Source: Rickettsiales bacterium (GTDB lineage Bacteria; Pseudomonadota; Alphaproteobacteria; Rickettsiales; UBA1997). From it: 9,194 nt of DNA. Positions 6,887 to 9,194 of the stretch are shown in pieces. A program made the position numbers and the translations under genes. Position 1 is the first letter of the stretch, and every line of letters begins with the position of its first letter. Under the pieces are notes generated by a model that saw only the letters and a list, made by a program, of their open reading frames with translations, made no database searches and was not told the origin of the DNA. The stretch spans positions 1-9,194 of the forward strand of contig CANGQE010000038.1 in NCBI GenBank assembly GCA_947455845.1, in the 5' to 3' direction.

Positions 6887-6931
6887 CTCACCTTAACATT
6901 CCCGCTTTCGCGACGATAAATGCAAGGTGAG
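6887..6931. repeat. Imperfect palindrome between dsbA-like gene and mlaF
   Basis: CTCACCTT (6887-6894) pairs with AAGGTGAG (6924-6931), and CATT (6897-6900) with AATG (6919-6922) across a small asymmetric gap. On the minus strand the tip contains CGC-GAAA-GCG, a GNRA-type tetraloop. The stem starts 10 bases after the stop of the dsbA-like gene, just as the 2046-2098 palindrome starts 9 bases after rnpA. No T run follows, so it is not a standard terminator. Next to it at 6877-6885 is GGGGACCAG, the reverse complement of the CTGGTCCCC found in the other palindrome. Confidence 0.6.
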
Positions 6932-6941
6932 ACTTAACTTA

Positions 6942-7724
6942 CTAGCTTCTTTCTAGTTCAGATAATTTTTTTTCAATTAGTTTTTTGATCGTCATGTAGT
7001 CAATGTAACCTTCAGAAATTTCGCCATTTACGAAGAAAGATGGCGTTGATCTGAGTTGCAGAACTTTAGCAACTTCCATTCTTTCGGTCAGCATTCTTTC
7101 CTGTAACTTTTTATCGCTAATACAATTATTAAACCTTTCAGCACTCATGCCATCAAGCTTAGCGATTGACTCTAACTTGGCCGCATATTTTTCATCAAAT
7201 GCCCATGAATCTTGAGTCTTGAATAATGCTTTTAAGGTATCGTGGTATCTCTTTGGCAATTCTGCTTTATTATCTTGAGCTTGGCATTCAGCAAACATTG
7301 CTGCTGTTAGAGCAGCCTGATTTAGCGGAAAGCTTCTGAAAACAAATTGTACCTTACCAACATCGATATATTCGGTCTTTAATTTTTCGAAAGCTTCACG
7401 AGTGAAAGAAGCGCAGTGTGGGCAAGAAATTGAAGCATATTCAATCATTACTACCGGTGCATTTCTATCGCCGAGAACGTAATCAGCTGATGATATTTTT
7501 AGAATTTCACTATTTTTACGAGTCTCTGCCAAAGCAGCTTCAGAATTCACGGCCGCATTAACAGCATCTTGCGAATTTTGTTCAGGCTTAATATCTGCGG
7601 CATTTTGCGCATCATATTTGAGGGAAGTTTTGGTTTTGTAGTTATTGACGACAACTACTCCAAATCCAATTAGAACAAGCGCCGCAATAGCGATAATGGT
7701 ACGCTTTTTAGATTTTTTGGTCAT
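6942..7724 (-). CDS. DsbA-family thiol:disulfide oxidoreductase, membrane-anchored
   Basis: Predicted periplasmic thioredoxin-fold protein that introduces or shuffles disulfide bonds. From ATG 7724 it has 260 residues: a basic n-region (MTKKSKKR), a hydrophobic signal or anchor at about 10-26, an Ala/Asn/Glu-rich linker to about 75, then a DsbA domain. That domain has the active site CPHC (C101-C104, in YASISCPHCASF) and the cis-proline loop STPSFFVNG (Pro228). Two further cysteines, in FAECQAQ and FNNCISD, lie in the helical insertion and may form a second disulfide, as in some alphaproteobacterial DsbA relatives. A longer reading from TTG 7805 adds 27 residues and would bury the basic signal start; it also begins upstream of the likely promoter, so ATG 7724 is preferred. 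No signal-peptidase site is obvious, so it may stay anchored. It is divergent from the glycosyltransferase gene. Whether it is a DsbA oxidase or a DsbG/ScsC-like isomerase is open. Confidence 0.9.
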   Translation of the reverse strand: MTKKSKKRTIIAIAALVLIGFGVVVVNNYKTKTSLKYDAQNAADIKPEQNSQDAVNAAVNSEAALAETRKNSEILKISSADYVLGDRNAPVVMIEYASISCPHCASFTREAFEKLKTEYIDVGKVQFVFRSFPLNQAALTAAMFAECQAQDNKAELPKRYHDTLKALFKTQDSWAFDEKYAAKLESIAKLDGMSAERFNNCISDKKLQERMLTERMEVAKVLQLRSTPSFFVNGEISEGYIDYMTIKKLIEKKLSELERS

Positions 7725-7766
7725 AATATTATGAAAGATTAATTGACTGTGAGGAGGGCAAAATTG

Positions 7767-7796
7767 AATATAAATAGAAATATTTTTTTGCACCAA
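7767..7796 (-). promoter_or_regulatory. Candidate sigma-70-like promoter for the dsbA-like gene
   Basis: On the minus strand, TTGGTG (7796-7791) is separated by 18 bases from TATATT (7772-7767). This predicts transcription starting near 7760 and a leader of about 36 bases before ATG 7724. The -10 box matches the consensus at five of six positions and the -35 at four; in such AT-rich sequence chance matches are common. If right, it rules out the TTG start at 7805. Confidence 0.35.
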
Positions 7797-7827
7797 ATAA
7801 ATCAATCAAATTTACAAAAACTTCCTC

Positions 7828-8619
7828 ATGAAAAATTTTTTGGGAACAAAAATCTCAGTTTTCATAATTACTCAAAATGAAGCTGACCGCATTTCTGAAA
7901 TAATTAATGCCGTCAAAGAAATTGCTGATGAAATTTTAGTAATTGATTCTGGCAGTGAGGATAATACCTGTGAAATAGCTATGCGCCTAGGTGCTAAGGT
8001 GATGTTTAATAAGTGGCAAGGCTATGGTTTGCAGAAAATTTTTGGTGAAAAACAATGCCGCAATAAATGGATCTTAAACATTGATGCTGATGAAGAAGTT
8101 TCTCCGGAATTGGCAGAGGAAATCAAAAAAATATTTTCCAAAAAGACTCCCGAAAATTTCTGGGGCTTTCGCGTTAAAATCGTTAATAAATTTCGCTTCG
8201 AAAAAAAACCAAAAAAATTCGCTTATTACTACAATCAACTCCGTCTCTACAATAAAGACTTTGCCGGCTTCAAAAACAGCACTGTTCACGATTCCGTTGA
8301 GTTGAGAAAAAATAATCCTGAAAAAATCGGCCAACTACAAAATATTATTTACCACCAATCTTTCCGCTCTTTGTCACATTGGATTGAGAAGATTAACTCT
8401 TACTCGCAAATGCAGGCGCAAGATAGTTTCGGCAAAGGAAAATGCCCTTCCGCTTTAAAAGTTTTTTTTATCCCAACTTTTGCTTTCGCCAAAGCCTATT
8501 TTGCACGCCGCTATTTCATTTACGGTTTTAATGGTCTAGTTTACAGCTATCTCTTTGCCTTTTCTCGCTTTGCCAAGGCAATTAAAACGCGCGAGCTATT
8601 TCAAGCAAAAAAAATCTAA
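7828..8619 (+). CDS. Family 2 glycosyltransferase, WaaE/KdtX-like (LPS core or related)
   Basis: Inverting glycosyltransferase with a GT-A fold that probably adds a sugar from a nucleotide donor to lipopolysaccharide core or another surface glycan on the cytoplasmic side of the inner membrane. The 263-residue protein fits the WaaE/KdtX length. It shows the N-terminal strand SVFIITQNEADRI (10-22), EILVIDSGSEDNT (35-47) and the metal-binding DADEE (86-90). Then come the subfamily's acceptor-side features NSTVHDSVEL and HQSFRSLSHWIEKINSYS (from H176). Residues 208-249 are rich in aromatic and hydrophobic residues and likely associate with the membrane. Start ATG 7828 gives a normal N-terminus for the family, though no Shine-Dalgarno site is seen. 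It is followed 7 bases later by a lipoprotein gene, probably in the same transcript. The donor sugar cannot be told from sequence. Confidence 0.88.
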   Translation: MKNFLGTKISVFIITQNEADRISEIINAVKEIADEILVIDSGSEDNTCEIAMRLGAKVMFNKWQGYGLQKIFGEKQCRNKWILNIDADEEVSPELAEEIKKIFSKKTPENFWGFRVKIVNKFRFEKKPKKFAYYYNQLRLYNKDFAGFKNSTVHDSVELRKNNPEKIGQLQNIIYHQSFRSLSHWIEKINSYSQMQAQDSFGKGKCPSALKVFFIPTFAFAKAYFARRYFIYGFNGLVYSYLFAFSRFAKAIKTRELFQAKKI

Positions 8620-8626
8620 CGCTATC

Positions 8627-9163
8627 ATGTCCAAAATCTTTTTACTTTTAGCGAGCTTACTTTTGGTTTCTTGTGGCGGTCCCAAAAAGGAAAGTCCCGT
8701 CATTTATTTTAGTAACGCTAGCCCAGCTCAAATCACTAAGATCAGATGCAACTGGGCCGGAAACAATGAATTAACTTTGCCGATATTGACTCCGGGTGAT
8801 AGTCGAAGCCAATCTTTTTATACCAAAAAAGATGCCGATTTTTTTGGCACCGTCAATATTTCGTGGAATAATTCCAAAGGTGAAAAAGTGGTGAAAGAGT
8901 TTAATTTCAAAGAAAAGCACCTACCTAGCATGGGCGATAGCACAACTTACAATTACGTTCAGCTTTATTTCGATCAGGAAGATATTGATGTTGTAAGCAG
9001 CGATTCTGCAGATTTAACCGGCAAAACCCGCCGCATGGATCAACGACTAACTCAATATCGCGACGCTTACTCACAAGGTCATACAACCCCCCAAACTTCC
9101 TTGATTAGCGTTCAGCCTAAAAAAGACTCCTCTCTTCCGGTGTGGCTTGCTACTTCTTTCTAA
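8627..9163 (+). CDS. Predicted lipoprotein of unknown function
   Basis: I do not recognise a family. The 178-residue product from ATG 8627 begins MSKIFLLLASLLLVSCGG, a short but typical lipoprotein signal with lipobox LVSC and Cys16 as the lipid-attached residue. Gly at +2 suggests sorting to the outer membrane. The frame is open 24 codons further upstream inside the glycosyltransferase gene, but that start would put a long basic stretch before the signal, so ATG 8627 is preferred. The mature part looks like a small beta-rich domain (VIYFSNASPAQI, KIRCNWAGNN, FFGTVNISWNNSKGEKVVKEF) and ends in a charged, Gln/Ser/Thr-rich tail that is probably flexible. Only one other cysteine is visible. It starts 7 bases after the glycosyltransferase stop, so the two are likely co-expressed and it may serve the cell envelope. 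Confidence 0.75.
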   Translation: MSKIFLLLASLLLVSCGGPKKESPVIYFSNASPAQITKIRCNWAGNNELTLPILTPGDSRSQSFYTKKDADFFGTVNISWNNSKGEKVVKEFNFKEKHLPSMGDSTTYNYVQLYFDQEDIDVVSSDSADLTGKTRRMDQRLTQYRDAYSQGHTTPQTSLISVQPKKDSSLPVWLATSF

Positions 9164-9194
9164 GGTTTATTAGTTCGTGACGAGGTGGGCCCCG
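9164..9194. other. Non-coding tail after the lipoprotein gene, possibly the start of another GC-rich element
   Basis: After the stop, a short AT-rich stretch (GGTTTATTAGTTC) turns abruptly GC-rich (GTGACGAGGTGGGCCCCG) at the window edge. The sharp change resembles the edge of the palindrome at 2046, which is also preceded by TTAGTTC. If a palindrome is present its second arm is outside the window. Confidence 0.25.

Noticed and set aside
7743..7774. TTGACT and TATAAA as a plus-strand promoter for the glycosyltransferase
   Set aside because: The spacing of 20 bases is too long, and no better pair was found, so no promoter is annotated.
7725..7805. TTG start giving the DsbA-like protein 27 more residues
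   Set aside because: It places a neutral, non-signal stretch ahead of a good basic signal start and lies upstream of the likely promoter.
8555..8626. Upstream start for the lipoprotein inside the glycosyltransferase gene
   Set aside because: It would bury the lipoprotein signal behind 24 basic residues; the frame is just open by chance.

Overview
The window is AT-rich and looks like an alphaproteobacterial chromosome. Ribosomal protein L34 has the alphaproteobacterial form (an ATVGGRKVLARRR-type C-terminal half). FixH and a CcoI/FixI-type copper ATPase point to an organism with a cbb3-type oxidase. AT-rich sequence, mostly weak Shine-Dalgarno sites, tight gene packing and GTG/TTG-start ambiguities suggest a Rickettsiales- or Holosporales-like lineage or another streamlined alphaproteobacterium. 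That placement is inference; no rRNA or other strong marker is present.

Layout. Everything from base 1 to about 7724 is on the minus strand. Read in the direction of transcription it runs: a DsbA-like oxidoreductase (7724-6942), an intergenic palindrome, an MlaF-type ABC ATPase (6845-6081), a pseudopilin fused to a LamG/concanavalin-like domain (6076-5150), acetyl-CoA synthetase acs (5138-3216), panD (3214-2867), a 144-base leader, rpmH (2722-2588), rnpA (2524-2108), a strong palindrome (2046-2098), fixH (2000-1500), and the N-terminal 501 codons of ccoI (1503-1, cut by the window edge). On the plus strand, divergent from dsbA, are a WaaE/KdtX-like family 2 glycosyltransferase (7828-8619) and a small predicted lipoprotein (8627-9163). 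The last 31 bases hold no gene.

How the genes relate. mlaF, the pilin, acs and panD are separated by only 4, 11 and 1 bases and are probably one transcript, although their functions are unrelated (lipid transport, surface or secretion filament, acetate activation, beta-alanine for CoA). Acs and PanD are both linked to coenzyme A: PanD makes the beta-alanine of CoA and Acs charges CoA with acetate. rpmH-rnpA is the ancient conserved pair, but the usual yidD/yidC continuation is missing and is replaced by fixH-ccoI. The fixH stop overlaps the ccoI start, so these two are translationally coupled cbb3 oxidase assembly genes; no ccoNOP or ccoG lies alongside.

I see no CRISPR array, phage, transposase, toxin-antitoxin pair, tRNA or rRNA, and no convincing undescribed multi-gene system. 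The points most worth a second look are the pilin-LamG fusion gene in a housekeeping operon, the two palindromic intergenic elements that share a 9-base motif, the fixH-ccoI pair behind rnpA, and the unrecognised lipoprotein.
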